In this document: one piece after another, positions 6,245-15,671 of the stretch
How positions within the stretch are numbered: position 1 is the stretch's first letter
Layout: each line of letters begins with the position of its first letter
IMG/VR virus record: IMGVR_UViG_3300036715_002161
Location: 62,001 to 126,000 of that record
From: a virus
DNA: 64,000 nt
Strand: one strand, 5' to 3'
Program-made: the position numbers and the translations under genes
Notes under the pieces: generated by a model
What the model was told of the DNA's origin: nothing
Seen by the model: the letters and a program-made list of their open reading frames with translations, nothing else
Databases searched by the model: none

Positions 6245-9136
6245 ATGGCTGACATCTTTAAAACCCAGGCAGATACTAGGTTTAACTCTTTTACTGATCC
6301 CCTTAACCCGGTCAATACAAACTCTGGGTCATGGGGTATTAATTCAGCCTATCTGACTCCGAGTTATACTGCCCAGTATAGACCCGGCTATCAAGGACCC
6401 TACGGAACCCAGTATGGTAACTCGGGTAATCCTGGGTTTTTCCATTCCTTAAATGCCACCTTAAATCCTTTTAGTGCTGCCCCTGGCCCTGGTGGAAACG
6501 TATACAATCAAACTTCTGGCTATTATAGCTCACTAGGACAAACACCGATGGCGGGTGCAGCCTCCTTGGCTCAGAACTATGTCTTACCTATGACGGCCAG
6601 CTACTATGCCTTCAAATACCTTAATCGTCCCAGTCATGCCATAGGTAGGGCGGCCCTGGGTGGATTTTCCAGAGGTGTTATGTCAGGTCTAGGGGCTAAT
6701 GCTGGTATGGCCGCCGGAGCTGGAGAAATGATGGGGGCAGTAGGTGGCTTCGCGGCAGAATTTGCGCTTCCCGGTATGGTGGCTCAGGCTGCCTTGGCCC
6801 CGGCAAATGCCATGATCTTTAACCCAATGGTAAACAACTTTCAGACCGCTGACATGTTAAGACGTAATACGGCGGGTATTACTTTTGGTGGTGGATATGG
6901 TAATGATGTAACTGGTGGTGGTTTGAGTCGTAGATCAGCCTCTAGGATGTCCACTCAGATGAGTCAAATAGGTGCCCGTGATCAAACCTTCAGTATGGAT
7001 GAAGTTACTGACATTGCCGATAATTCTATGAGGGCCGGGCTATACGATAACGTCAAGGCCAAGGACTTGGTCGGTAAGACAAAACAGATTGTAACCCAGA
7101 TTAAGACCATTATGCAGTTTGCCAATACCTCTGATTATAAAGAGGCTATTGAGCTTATGGCGACCATTCAAAGGTCAGGTGTAGGGGTAGGTACTGCCAT
7201 GAGCCAGTTTACTACCACAATGGGTGGGTATGCGGCCACTGCTGGTGTCTCTACTCAGAGAATGATGAATACCGTAGGTATGCAGGGTCAATATATGTTC
7301 GGGGCAAATGGATTAAATCCAGCCCTGGGGCAGTTGGCGGCAGGTAAGTCTTATGCCTCCTTTATGGCAGCTAACCGTCAGGGTTTAATTTCTCAAAGCT
7401 TGCTGGCCACAATGGGTGGAGCCGAAGGGGCAGCCCAATCCTCTATTACAGGCCAATTAAATGCCTATCAGAGTCCATATGCCAACATTATTGGGTATAA
7501 CGCCTTATATAATGGCGGAGCCGGGAAATCAGTCATAGACAACGTTACAAAATTCGGAGGGGCTGCTGCTCGTGACCCTATTGGAGTACGGGGTAAAATG
7601 CTTCTTCACCAAAATGATATTACTGGTTCCATGACCAAGGCTGGGCCTATGGGTGTGGAAAGGATGATCGAAGACTATGTTGATAATAATCACGGATTGT
7701 CCAGGGATAAAAATGGGAAAATTTCTCCAGAAGTAGCTATGGTGGCCTTGGTAGACGGTCTTGGTATGAGCCCAGAGAACGCTAAGGCCGTTATGATAGA
7801 TCGTATGAACCAGGAAGACCCGGAGGTTCTTAAGGCCCGGATGGCTGCCCTTACTAAGAATGGTGCTGACCAAACCATGTCTTATATGAAAAATCAGAAT
7901 ATTAACTATGGCCCACTTAATGGAGCTGTTCAAGGTATAAGCGGGGCTTGGAGAGGAGCTAAGGCGGCTGGAGCCAGGGGAGTAGGGCGAACTGTTGGAG
8001 CCCTGTCTGCAATTATTGGAGACGACACAGAAAAAGCTTTGTCGGGAGCTCAATACGGCGACCTAAAAGGTCAGGTGTATGACCCCAGTAGAAAAGTTGA
8101 AGGCAAGGTTAAAAGACTTAAAAATATAGAATCCTTTGATCGACTAGACCCAACGAATGAGATAAATAAGCTGGCTGATGCGGGGGATGAGGATGCTCAG
8201 ACTTATATAGACAATTCTGGCCCAGCTGGTAATAAAAGCCTACAGAAAGAAGCCTTTCGCAGAATGTCTACTATGGGAAAAATTTCTGCTGATGAAGAAT
8301 TCTATCATAACGCTGCCTCTATAAATATGGAGGGCGGTACTACAACGGCTACCCCAGCTGGCTCCAAGAATGACCTATTAACCTCTAGATTAGGCGAAAT
8401 CAGGAAGATAGGAAAAGAAGGTATGATGAGGGGTATGGCAGAAGACTTAATGCTAGGTACTCTACGCACTGACCTAAAGGGGGCTAAATCTGCCAAAGAT
8501 GCCCAAGATATTGTGGATAGGTTTAATACGGTTAGTGGTAGGACTGGTAAGAATAAATTGGATATAGCCACGGCTAGAAGCTTGGCCGACTCGGATGCTA
8601 AAAACTTCGTTAATCAGGGATTATCTGAGGCTGGTCTTAGAATGACTGAACTTGGGTTTGATCCTAAAAACCCATATGCTTTCTTTAAAAGCGAGGCCGA
8701 TCAGTTAGAAAGTGGTAAGGGTAATCTATGGGATTCCATAAAAGATAAGGATGCCCGGGCCAGAATTATGGGGCTCAAAGGTACAGCACGTAGAGATGCC
8801 TTGGAAAAGGAAGTTTTTAATGGTATTAAAATCTATGACAAAATGTCCACTTACGAAGGAGGAGACGCAGACGATGCTTCCAATCTGAATGAGCAACGTA
8901 TGCAGACGGCCAGAGATATGAACCAGGCCTTGACCGAATATAAGAGTAAGGCCATAGACTTCAGTACTTATAAGAGAGAAATTTCTGAAATCTCCTTTGC
9001 CGGATCAGTATCTAAATTTGATAAGGCAGTAAATAATTGGGTGAGTAAAACAGAGGGAGGTAAGCTTCCAGGATTTGATAAAATAAACTTCGGCAAGGGT
9101 AAAGACCCAGCCGTCAGAACTTTAAAGGAACCATAA
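6245..9136 (+). CDS. probable tail tape measure protein
   Basis: 963 residues, directly after the frameshifted chaperone, the usual place of the tape measure. The first 120 residues are rich in Gly, Tyr, Asn and Pro. An Ala/Gly/Met-rich stretch near 130-210 (GGFSRGVMSGLGANAGMAAG and on) is hydrophobic enough to insert in or cross a membrane, as tape measure proteins often do at injection. The rest is helical with few cysteines (coiled-coil type). No lysozyme or peptidase motif was seen. Role: sets tail length and leaves through the tube with the DNA. A large virion structural protein of another kind cannot be excluded, as similarity alone does not prove it. Confidence 0.75.
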   Translation: MADIFKTQADTRFNSFTDPLNPVNTNSGSWGINSAYLTPSYTAQYRPGYQGPYGTQYGNSGNPGFFHSLNATLNPFSAAPGPGGNVYNQTSGYYSSLGQTPMAGAASLAQNYVLPMTASYYAFKYLNRPSHAIGRAALGGFSRGVMSGLGANAGMAAGAGEMMGAVGGFAAEFALPGMVAQAALAPANAMIFNPMVNNFQTADMLRRNTAGITFGGGYGNDVTGGGLSRRSASRMSTQMSQIGARDQTFSMDEVTDIADNSMRAGLYDNVKAKDLVGKTKQIVTQIKTIMQFANTSDYKEAIELMATIQRSGVGVGTAMSQFTTTMGGYAATAGVSTQRMMNTVGMQGQYMFGANGLNPALGQLAAGKSYASFMAANRQGLISQSLLATMGGAEGAAQSSITGQLNAYQSPYANIIGYNALYNGGAGKSVIDNVTKFGGAAARDPIGVRGKMLLHQNDITGSMTKAGPMGVERMIEDYVDNNHGLSRDKNGKISPEVAMVALVDGLGMSPENAKAVMIDRMNQEDPEVLKARMAALTKNGADQTMSYMKNQNINYGPLNGAVQGISGAWRGAKAAGARGVGRTVGALSAIIGDDTEKALSGAQYGDLKGQVYDPSRKVEGKVKRLKNIESFDRLDPTNEINKLADAGDEDAQTYIDNSGPAGNKSLQKEAFRRMSTMGKISADEEFYHNAASINMEGGTTTATPAGSKNDLLTSRLGEIRKIGKEGMMRGMAEDLMLGTLRTDLKGAKSAKDAQDIVDRFNTVSGRTGKNKLDIATARSLADSDAKNFVNQGLSEAGLRMTELGFDPKNPYAFFKSEADQLESGKGNLWDSIKDKDARARIMGLKGTARRDALEKEVFNGIKIYDKMSTYEGGDADDASNLNEQRMQTARDMNQALTEYKSKAIDFSTYKREISEISFAGSVSKFDKAVNNWVSKTEGGKLPGFDKINFGKGKDPAVRTLKEP

Positions 9137-9137
9137 A

Positions 9138-9347
9138 ATGGCCAAGGCAGTTATTAATACCAAACTTTTGGCATTGACCCCAGCCCAAGTTTACTTACAA
9201 CAGGTAGGTGCTACTTTTGAGGCCATTAGATATAGCAATACCGACTTGTCGTATATACCCGCTCAATTTGGTGGATTGACGGGCCAAAACCTGGTTTCTA
9301 ATAGTGGGGTAGTATTAGAAGTAATTTCCTTTGATATAGAATCATGA
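9138..9347 (+). CDS. small hypothetical protein, tail region
   Basis: 69 residues, two bases after the preceding stop, with AAGGAA as ribosome site. Its stop overlaps the next ATG (ATGA). No motif recognised. Its place between the tape measure and a baseplate-type protein resembles small tail-tip proteins such as gpX-like LysM proteins, but no LysM signature is visible. Confidence 0.6.
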   Translation: MAKAVINTKLLALTPAQVYLQQVGATFEAIRYSNTDLSYIPAQFGGLTGQNLVSNSGVVLEVISFDIES

Positions 9348-10741
9348 CATTTCCTTTTACAAGTAGTCCTGTAGTACCATCTAGTCTGACTAGTTTTCTT
9401 ACACCCGATTCTCCACTTCAGGCTAGTAAGGTACCGGTTGCCTCCACCAATCTGAATAATTTCTTGACTAGTCAACCATATAACGATAGTAGTCCAGACA
9501 GAGATGGCGGAAATACCAGACTAGGAATTGTCCTACCCAGGTCAGCAAGTAACCGTATGAGTAACGGAGTAGTCCAGGCTACGACTAAGGATTATAACTC
9601 CAGGGGAGTAGTTGCGGCCATGAGACTTAAGGTCAATCCTAATCTTAAAAATAGACCTACAAGCCAAGGTGGGCTGGATTATTCTTCTGATATAGATTCT
9701 CTTACAAAAGAAGGGCTTACTTTCCAGAACTTTTTATTGACCGACATTCAGGTTACATATAGTGAAAAAGTTCAAATTATGACTACTTTTGGTGATAACG
9801 AAGTAGCCTACTATTTCGGTAGACAGCCGGTAGTATATAATTTGTCAGGTGTACTGGTAGATGCCATAAACTTTGAATGGTTTACCAAATTCGTAGCCTT
9901 ATACCAAAATACCCTCAGAGGTAGTCAGCTGGCCAAGAACTATGAATTATTGGAAATATTATTACCTAATATAAAACTTGTTGGCAGTATAATGTCTTTG
10001 TCAACAAATCAGAATGCGGCCAGGGATACAGATATAGGGTTTGTCCTTCAATTTTTAGCCAAGGGTTTTGTCCCTCAGCCTATGCCTGCTGGGACTGGAG
10101 CTGTTGGAATCGGCAAACCAATGCTTACCTTTGACACGAATAAGGTTCCCAATCTGAGTAATCAAGTATCTGTTTTATTTGGGGCCAATATCGGATCCGC
10201 AAGTAATGTACTTAGTACTACTACTGGATTAGGCAGTATACTGTCTAAAAACCCCTTTTCATCTATTACTAACCCTTTGACATCAGCCGCATCTATAATT
10301 GAGTCATCCTTTTCTCCTGTTTATGGTATCCTATCTGATATAACCAAACTTATAAACACTGGTGGTGGGGATATTGCCAGTATTATTAACTCATTTAGCA
10401 GCCCAGTTAATGCCATACTTAAATCTATTAATAATATCTCCAAGGAAGCCTTCGCCCTTGGGACGGCCATAGATAACCAGATAAAACAAATTGCTGACAT
10501 AGGATTAAAGGGCCGTAATAGTATTACTCAGACATTAATAGGTGTTAAGAATGCAGTTGGATCCATTACTCGTATTCCACATACAGCATCTCAAGCCTTC
10601 GCCTCTTTAGTTACTGGCGGTAGGGTTTCTTCTAAGGCGGCCATATTAGGAGGCGGATTCCGCTCAAGTCATACTGCCGACAAAATACCACTATTACACT
10701 CAGGATCCACTTATAAACCTTCCTCTGGGGCCTCTCTATGA
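9344..10741 (+). CDS. baseplate/tail tube-associated protein
   Basis: 465 residues, start coupled by ATGA. The centre (about 140-240: TFGDNEVAYYFGRQPVVYNL, then WFTKFVALYQNTLRGSQLAK) is a beta-rich fold of the kind seen in phage proteins located between the tape measure and the hub. The C-terminal half has repeated Ser/Ile/Asn-rich helices (SIINSFSSPVNAILKSINN). I do not recognise a named family. Context makes it a virion component of the tail tip or baseplate. Confidence 0.65.
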   Translation: MTFPFTSSPVVPSSLTSFLTPDSPLQASKVPVASTNLNNFLTSQPYNDSSPDRDGGNTRLGIVLPRSASNRMSNGVVQATTKDYNSRGVVAAMRLKVNPNLKNRPTSQGGLDYSSDIDSLTKEGLTFQNFLLTDIQVTYSEKVQIMTTFGDNEVAYYFGRQPVVYNLSGVLVDAINFEWFTKFVALYQNTLRGSQLAKNYELLEILLPNIKLVGSIMSLSTNQNAARDTDIGFVLQFLAKGFVPQPMPAGTGAVGIGKPMLTFDTNKVPNLSNQVSVLFGANIGSASNVLSTTTGLGSILSKNPFSSITNPLTSAASIIESSFSPVYGILSDITKLINTGGGDIASIINSFSSPVNAILKSINNISKEAFALGTAIDNQIKQIADIGLKGRNSITQTLIGVKNAVGSITRIPHTASQAFASLVTGGRVSSKAAILGGGFRSSHTADKIPLLHSGSTYKPSSGASL

Positions 10742-11595
10742 GTCTAAGAGAATACTCTAATTTCCTAGTCTTTGAAGGAGTCCTGGAAAGTATAGGAAAT
10801 GTCTCTCCTATAATGTCTCAGCTAAGGGATATGATTCTATATCCACATCTTAAAATTGTAGAAACAGATTGTAATACTTTTATGGGTAGAGTATTACCTT
10901 TGACCCCAGACCTAACTGGAGAGATAGAAGTATCAACCGGTGTAGCCTTGACTAAAGCCAGGATAAACTACCTATACTCAAAAGGTATCTATACTACTCA
11001 GGTAAGATCTATCAATACTTGTACCTCTATAGATGGTATCTGTACCAAGTGTTTCTCTGGCACATTCCCGGAAAAGAGCACACCAGAAGTCGGGTCTATT
11101 GTCAGTATACCTCCTAGATACATATTATCTTTTGACATAGTTATCGGAAATGGTCATAGCAATACATATACTCTGAATTTTGCCCCTGAGGCCACAGATA
11201 CTACTTTGTTGTTTATTAATGGTATTTTATCGCCTTCTAACACATATGATATACAAGGTAATATTCTTACTACTTTAACCCCACTACCAATAAATGACAT
11301 AATAGCCGTCAAAAATTATGGTCTTAGTACCTCCGGACTATTGGGGTTTTTTGCCAGGAGTTATTCTGGGGCAGTTTTCGGAATACATGAGCTGCCTACT
11401 TATCCCTTACCTATTAGACAAGGTCTTTACGAAACAGTAGTAATACCAGATGCAGTATTGGATCAGGCTTTTACGGAACTAGAGAAATTTCCAATAACCT
11501 CTACCACCCTTGAGTATTATGGTACAATAAATTCTAACCTGGAAAAAGCCTTGTTCTTATTATACAACTATGCAATCTACTCATCAATTCAATAA
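10738..11595 (+). CDS. tail/baseplate protein with Cys cluster
   Basis: 285 residues, start coupled by ATGA. Residues around 100 carry NTCTSIDGICTKCFSG, a CxnCxxC arrangement that could hold zinc. The middle resembles a beta-sandwich of baseplate proteins (YTLNFAPEATDTTLLFINGI). It overlaps the next gene by 26 nt. A virion role is inferred from position only. Confidence 0.6.
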   Translation: MSLREYSNFLVFEGVLESIGNVSPIMSQLRDMILYPHLKIVETDCNTFMGRVLPLTPDLTGEIEVSTGVALTKARINYLYSKGIYTTQVRSINTCTSIDGICTKCFSGTFPEKSTPEVGSIVSIPPRYILSFDIVIGNGHSNTYTLNFAPEATDTTLLFINGILSPSNTYDIQGNILTTLTPLPINDIIAVKNYGLSTSGLLGFFARSYSGAVFGIHELPTYPLPIRQGLYETVVIPDAVLDQAFTELEKFPITSTTLEYYGTINSNLEKALFLLYNYAIYSSIQ

Positions 11596-13879
11596 TAACC
11601 AATCCTATACTGATGTAGTATTTCAAGAATTTGCTCTTTTTATTGAGGGAGTAGAAGTCCCATTTACCTCTATGTCAGTATCTTCTGGGCTGGGGACTTT
11701 ACCAACGGCAGTAATAACTGTACCACCAGCCCCGGCCTTAATGGATATAGCTGTTTTCTATCAACCTAAGGTACATATTTTTTATAGGGATACCATAGGA
11801 GGTATAGACGATGGGGCCAATGCCGGTGATCCCAATAGACAGCCGGGAACTTGGAGACTACTATTTAAAGGTATAATTGCCAGTAGTTCCTTTCAGAAAT
11901 CTATTAATTCTTCTACTGAGAATATCCAGTTTTCCTGTATACATAAGTATAGTGTTACCAGAGATATGCTATTGGACTATACCGCTCGATTTAATCTCCA
12001 AACAGATAGGTCCACCCAGGGGACTTCTCCCGGAGCGGCCAATAGTCAAGTGAGTATTTTGGCGGCATTAGAGAGTATAACTGATAATGATCCGGCCACA
12101 GAGGCCACTCTGACCACACCTACTAATTCAGTCAAAACTTCTACCCTACCTTTATTTTTACGGAATTTCAAAAATAGACTTATTGGTATTCCAGGGGTCA
12201 TGGTCAATTTCTGGCAACAAATAAAAAGGGATACTTTTAATAAAGACTTGCTTCCTTTTATGGATATATTTAATAAATTATATCTACCGCTGGTAGAATC
12301 AGGTCTACAGATTTTCCAAAGGACTACCGGTCATAGGTTTATAGAATCATTAATAGATGGTTCTAAGACTGACTATGATTGTGGGGCGGCCAATGGAGGG
12401 GTAAGGAAAATAATCACTCCTCACCCATATAGACTATTTATTGAGTCAGCTATTCAACAGGAAATGGCTATAAGAGTTATTAGTGAAACCATGCAGAATA
12501 CTGGGGAACTTACTGATATTTTCTCTTTGTTCAATGCGGTCTATGAATCTATCGACTACGATATGATTACTTTGGCCAGCCCAGCCGAGTCTGCTAATAT
12601 GCTAGATGGGGTCAGTACCTGGGCCGCCGATACTATTATAAAACCCAAACTACCTTTTTATTATTCTCCAACTTGTAATATTTTCTTACCAGGGATGTAT
12701 CTATCCTTAAATGTAAATAGTGATGAAAGCAATATTCCTAGTAGACTAGACTTTAGAAATGATGAGAGTATTGATGGTACTAATAGTGCCAAACTAAATA
12801 CTTACTTTAGGGCTCCGGCATCTGTTAGAGAAGCCATATCCAAAGGGTTTGATCCTCAGGGTAAAAATGACCTTTTGAGTACTACCGGCCAAGGTAAGGG
12901 TAAATTCAGTAAATATGAGCAAGGCAGGGGTGTCAAGGTAGAAGTGGGTGTTTTACCTAGATGGCTATCTATGTTTAGTGCCGCTCAGTTTTCTGATCAA
13001 AGTAGTAGTAAAGAAAGCTGGCCAGACCCTACAAATAAAAACAACTATGATTCTATTGATAGACTGGCAAATGCCTGGACTGCCAGGTATGGCAAAGAAA
13101 AGGATAATCTAAATCCATGGGTTAAAAACTCTGATGTCCAACCCTACCATAGAATGCTATTTTCTGCCGTTGACTACTATTATACTCAGTATGTTGCCAG
13201 AAGTAGGGCTGGTGTAATGGATTGTCCGTTTAACCCATATGTAATACCTGGGTATCCCTTGGACATTATCTCAGGAAACCCAACCTCGCCAAGTTTCCAT
13301 GGCTTATGTACTAGCATAACCCATACAATAACCTCTACCTCTTGCCAGACTACTGTGTCTTTTGCCGCAGCCCTGACTTATTCTCAACTGGTAAACTACT
13401 ATATACCTTTTGTTCACCCCTGGTTAGAGGTCAGCCTTGGCTTGGCCGATAATCCTACTTTGGTGGCCAACACTGAAGGCAAGATAAAGGCCAAGCAGTT
13501 CTACAAAGGGGTATTATCCAATTACGTAACTGCCATAGGACCAGAGGACTTGCTGAACTTTTCTACCGGTTTACCCAACCCTTTGACAAGAGGAGGGGAC
13601 AACTTGGTCGGACCAGGAGGATCAGCCACTTCAGTAGAGGGACATAATGGCGGAGAAATTAACCCCAATCTGACCTATCAAGGTAATCTAAGTTTAGCAT
13701 ACAGAGAAATTGAGTCCAAGGACAGTATAATGGCCAGAGAAAATATAAAGTTTATTGATATGCATCCCTCCGTATACAATAGTACCGTCTTCAAGTATAT
13801 TGATAAAATTATTACTGACCCTAGTCAAAGACTAGATCTTAACCAAAGTCCATTCCTGGACTATGCTGACCCCAGTTAA
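11570..13879 (+). CDS. baseplate hub-type protein
   Basis: 769 residues. The N-terminus (FALFIEGVEVPFTSMSVSSG, then ITVPPAP) looks like the first domain of gp27/gpD-type hub proteins, where a tube-like beta barrel starts with a field such as LFIEG..VP. A second part near 90-140 (LFKGIIASSSFQ, IQFSCIHKYSVTRDM) fits the paired barrel. No cell-puncturing or lysozyme motif was found. Its place between the tape measure and the gp25/gpJ genes agrees. An alternative is a tail-tip protein of another class with a hub-like fold. Confidence 0.6.
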   Translation: MQSTHQFNNNQSYTDVVFQEFALFIEGVEVPFTSMSVSSGLGTLPTAVITVPPAPALMDIAVFYQPKVHIFYRDTIGGIDDGANAGDPNRQPGTWRLLFKGIIASSSFQKSINSSTENIQFSCIHKYSVTRDMLLDYTARFNLQTDRSTQGTSPGAANSQVSILAALESITDNDPATEATLTTPTNSVKTSTLPLFLRNFKNRLIGIPGVMVNFWQQIKRDTFNKDLLPFMDIFNKLYLPLVESGLQIFQRTTGHRFIESLIDGSKTDYDCGAANGGVRKIITPHPYRLFIESAIQQEMAIRVISETMQNTGELTDIFSLFNAVYESIDYDMITLASPAESANMLDGVSTWAADTIIKPKLPFYYSPTCNIFLPGMYLSLNVNSDESNIPSRLDFRNDESIDGTNSAKLNTYFRAPASVREAISKGFDPQGKNDLLSTTGQGKGKFSKYEQGRGVKVEVGVLPRWLSMFSAAQFSDQSSSKESWPDPTNKNNYDSIDRLANAWTARYGKEKDNLNPWVKNSDVQPYHRMLFSAVDYYYTQYVARSRAGVMDCPFNPYVIPGYPLDIISGNPTSPSFHGLCTSITHTITSTSCQTTVSFAAALTYSQLVNYYIPFVHPWLEVSLGLADNPTLVANTEGKIKAKQFYKGVLSNYVTAIGPEDLLNFSTGLPNPLTRGGDNLVGPGGSATSVEGHNGGEINPNLTYQGNLSLAYREIESKDSIMARENIKFIDMHPSVYNSTVFKYIDKIITDPSQRLDLNQSPFLDYADPS

Positions 13880-13883
13880 AATA
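13875..13883 (+). promoter_or_regulatory. GTTAAAATA late-gene element
   Basis: Overlaps the stop of the hub gene and precedes the ATG at 13889 by 5 nt. Confidence 0.55.
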
Positions 13884-13888
13884 AAGGT

Positions 13889-14098
13889 ATGATTTCTACC
13901 TCAAGTCTGGCCGTCGGAGTTCAAACCGGTGCTGAATTAATTCCTACCAATGCTGCACCGGTTCTAAGTTCGACAAGTGACGCCTTGGCCTGTTTTAGTC
14001 AACAACAGTTCAGTGCCAAACTACAAACTTACTTGGTAAGCTATGTAATGGCAGTGGGTGGTTACTATTCATTATACTCAGGGTTTAATCCAGAATGA
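13889..14098 (+). CDS. small hypothetical protein
   Basis: 69 residues with a hydrophobic C-terminal third (LVSYVMAVGGYYSLYSG). Its stop overlaps the ATG of the sigma-like gene. No motif recognised. Preceded by a GTTAAAATA element. Confidence 0.55.
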   Translation: MISTSSLAVGVQTGAELIPTNAAPVLSSTSDALACFSQQQFSAKLQTYLVSYVMAVGGYYSLYSGFNPE

Positions 14099-14790
14099 CA
14101 GAAGATGTAAAAAATCTAGACCAAGAGCTTTACTTTAAATGGGTTGAGGATAAATCCAAGCCTAACCTCAGCAAACTTGTAAAGCAGCTTTATCCAATTA
14201 TATACTCGGAAGTCCGTAGACAGTCTGGTACTTTACCAGAAGCTGCTCTTTCTGGGGAGGCCAAGAAATGGGCCATTAAAGCCATACAGACGTATGACCC
14301 TAGCAAGGGGGCCTTATTGTCTACTCATACTGTAAACTACCTGGCCAAGACTCGTAGACTTAACTATAAGTATCAAAATGCAGTTAGGCTTCCAGAAAAT
14401 CTACATAGACAATTCTCTGAGTTTAGAAATGTAGTTAGTCATTTGACTGATAATCTAAATCGTGATCCGACAGATGATGAGATTGCCGATGAAATTGGCT
14501 GGAGTAGGCCACAGGTGGTTAAGTTTAAAGGTGGTCTGTATGATGACCTGCTGGAATCAGGCTCATTAAAGCCTACTGAGGCAACTCAGTTTAATTCTAA
14601 TAAGTTCTTGTTGGACCATATACTTTCTCAATTAGATAGCCAAGAAAAATTTATACTGAATAATAGAGGTACTATGAATTCAACTCAATTGGCAGAAGCC
14701 TTGGGGGTAAATGTAAGTCGCCTCAATTATCTTGTCATGAAGTTGACCAACAAAGTAGCCGCCACTAAAAAAGAAATAGGCATGTACTAG
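14095..14790 (+). CDS. sigma-70 family-like RNA polymerase sigma factor
   Basis: 231 residues. Region 2 is recognisable in KAIQTYDPSKGALLSTHTVN and LAKTRRLNYKYQNAVRLPEN; region 3 in LNRDPTDDEIADEIGWSRPQ; region 4 as a helix-turn-helix in LDSQEKFILNN ... TQLAEALGVNVSRLNYLVMK. Family role: directs host RNA polymerase to a special set of promoters. Its place inside the tail gene cluster suggests it is made with, or controls, late genes. The fit to the GTTAAAATA elements of this cluster is inference. Start coupled to the previous gene by ATGA. Confidence 0.8.
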   Translation: MTEDVKNLDQELYFKWVEDKSKPNLSKLVKQLYPIIYSEVRRQSGTLPEAALSGEAKKWAIKAIQTYDPSKGALLSTHTVNYLAKTRRLNYKYQNAVRLPENLHRQFSEFRNVVSHLTDNLNRDPTDDEIADEIGWSRPQVVKFKGGLYDDLLESGSLKPTEATQFNSNKFLLDHILSQLDSQEKFILNNRGTMNSTQLAEALGVNVSRLNYLVMKLTNKVAATKKEIGMY

Positions 14791-14791
14791 T

Positions 14792-15169
14792 ATGGCTGAG
14801 ACAACTACCAGTTTAGGTACAGACCTAAACAGCATACTCGATACTATAAAAGGATATAATAGCGCTATAAAAGCTCACCTATTATCTCCAGTAACAGACA
14901 CACCTATACTGTTAGATTTAATTAAGCAGTTTAATATTGATAACATAATAACCAAATCTAATAGAGAAGCCTTTGCTGGAGGGGACTTAGATCGAGGGGT
15001 GTTAGTAGATGTAATACATCAATATGACGCCCTTATGAGAGAAATATCTATGAGAGCATCTGCCAAGCTAGAATACTACTCTACTGCCGCGGTTGAACTA
15101 GATAATATAAACTCTAAGCTTGATAATCAAAGGGGAATATTTATTAATACTATAAGGGGATCTGCATGA
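14792..15169 (+). CDS. hypothetical protein, baseplate region
   Basis: 125 residues, helical, acidic; one base separates it from the sigma gene stop and its own stop overlaps the gp25-like start. No recognised motif. A small baseplate or assembly protein is the likeliest reading of the context. Confidence 0.6.
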   Translation: MAETTTSLGTDLNSILDTIKGYNSAIKAHLLSPVTDTPILLDLIKQFNIDNIITKSNREAFAGGDLDRGVLVDVIHQYDALMREISMRASAKLEYYSTAAVELDNINSKLDNQRGIFINTIRGSA

Positions 15170-15663
15170 ACCCACGCATAGGCATTGCCGAGAACCTACC
15201 AGTAGGAGCCACCAATGATTTATTATTGGTAAGTACTCCTGAGGGCTATCCACAAGGCCAGCTTTTTTTTAAATTTGAGGACACCCCTAGAAAAATTACG
15301 GGTATTCAGAAAGTAGCCCAGCTATTTTTTAAGATACTTTTTAGCACAAAAGGCTCTGATCCGGTTCGGCCCAATATAGGCACGACTTTTTCGGCCAATA
15401 CGATAGGGGCCAACATAACCACTAATGATAGTGTCTTCTTGGCAACCATAACAGATGCTATAAACGATGCGGGTAATCAGGTTAAAGGTATTCTAAATAC
15501 CCAGGGTAGTGACCCTGCTAGTCAACTAAGTAGATTATCTATTCTTGGCATAACCACTTTTAAGGATGCCTTGGGAGTATATGTTCAGATAACTACTGCT
15601 GCCGGTGAATCCGCCTCCGTGGCTATACCTTTCCCGGAACTTAACCTACCCCTTTCCAGTTAA
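15166..15663 (+). CDS. gp25/gpW-like baseplate wedge protein
   Basis: 165 residues. The segment QKVAQLFFKILFSTKGSDPV followed by RPNIGTTFSAN and then ITDAINDAGNQ is the typical gp25/gpW motif (an early helix, the parent of the GTRPxxPxxG part, and a helix near the end). Family role: clamps the wedge around the baseplate hub and starts sheath assembly, which implies a contractile tail. Followed directly by the gpJ-like gene, as in many myoviruses. Confidence 0.8.
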   Translation: MNPRIGIAENLPVGATNDLLLVSTPEGYPQGQLFFKFEDTPRKITGIQKVAQLFFKILFSTKGSDPVRPNIGTTFSANTIGANITTNDSVFLATITDAINDAGNQVKGILNTQGSDPASQLSRLSILGITTFKDALGVYVQITTAAGESASVAIPFPELNLPLSS

Positions 15664-15667
15664 AATA
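15659..15667 (+). promoter_or_regulatory. GTTAAAATA late-gene element
   Basis: Overlaps the stop of the gp25-like gene and precedes the ATG at 15672 by 4 nt; no Shine-Dalgarno sequence. Confidence 0.6.
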
Positions 15668-15671
15668 ACAC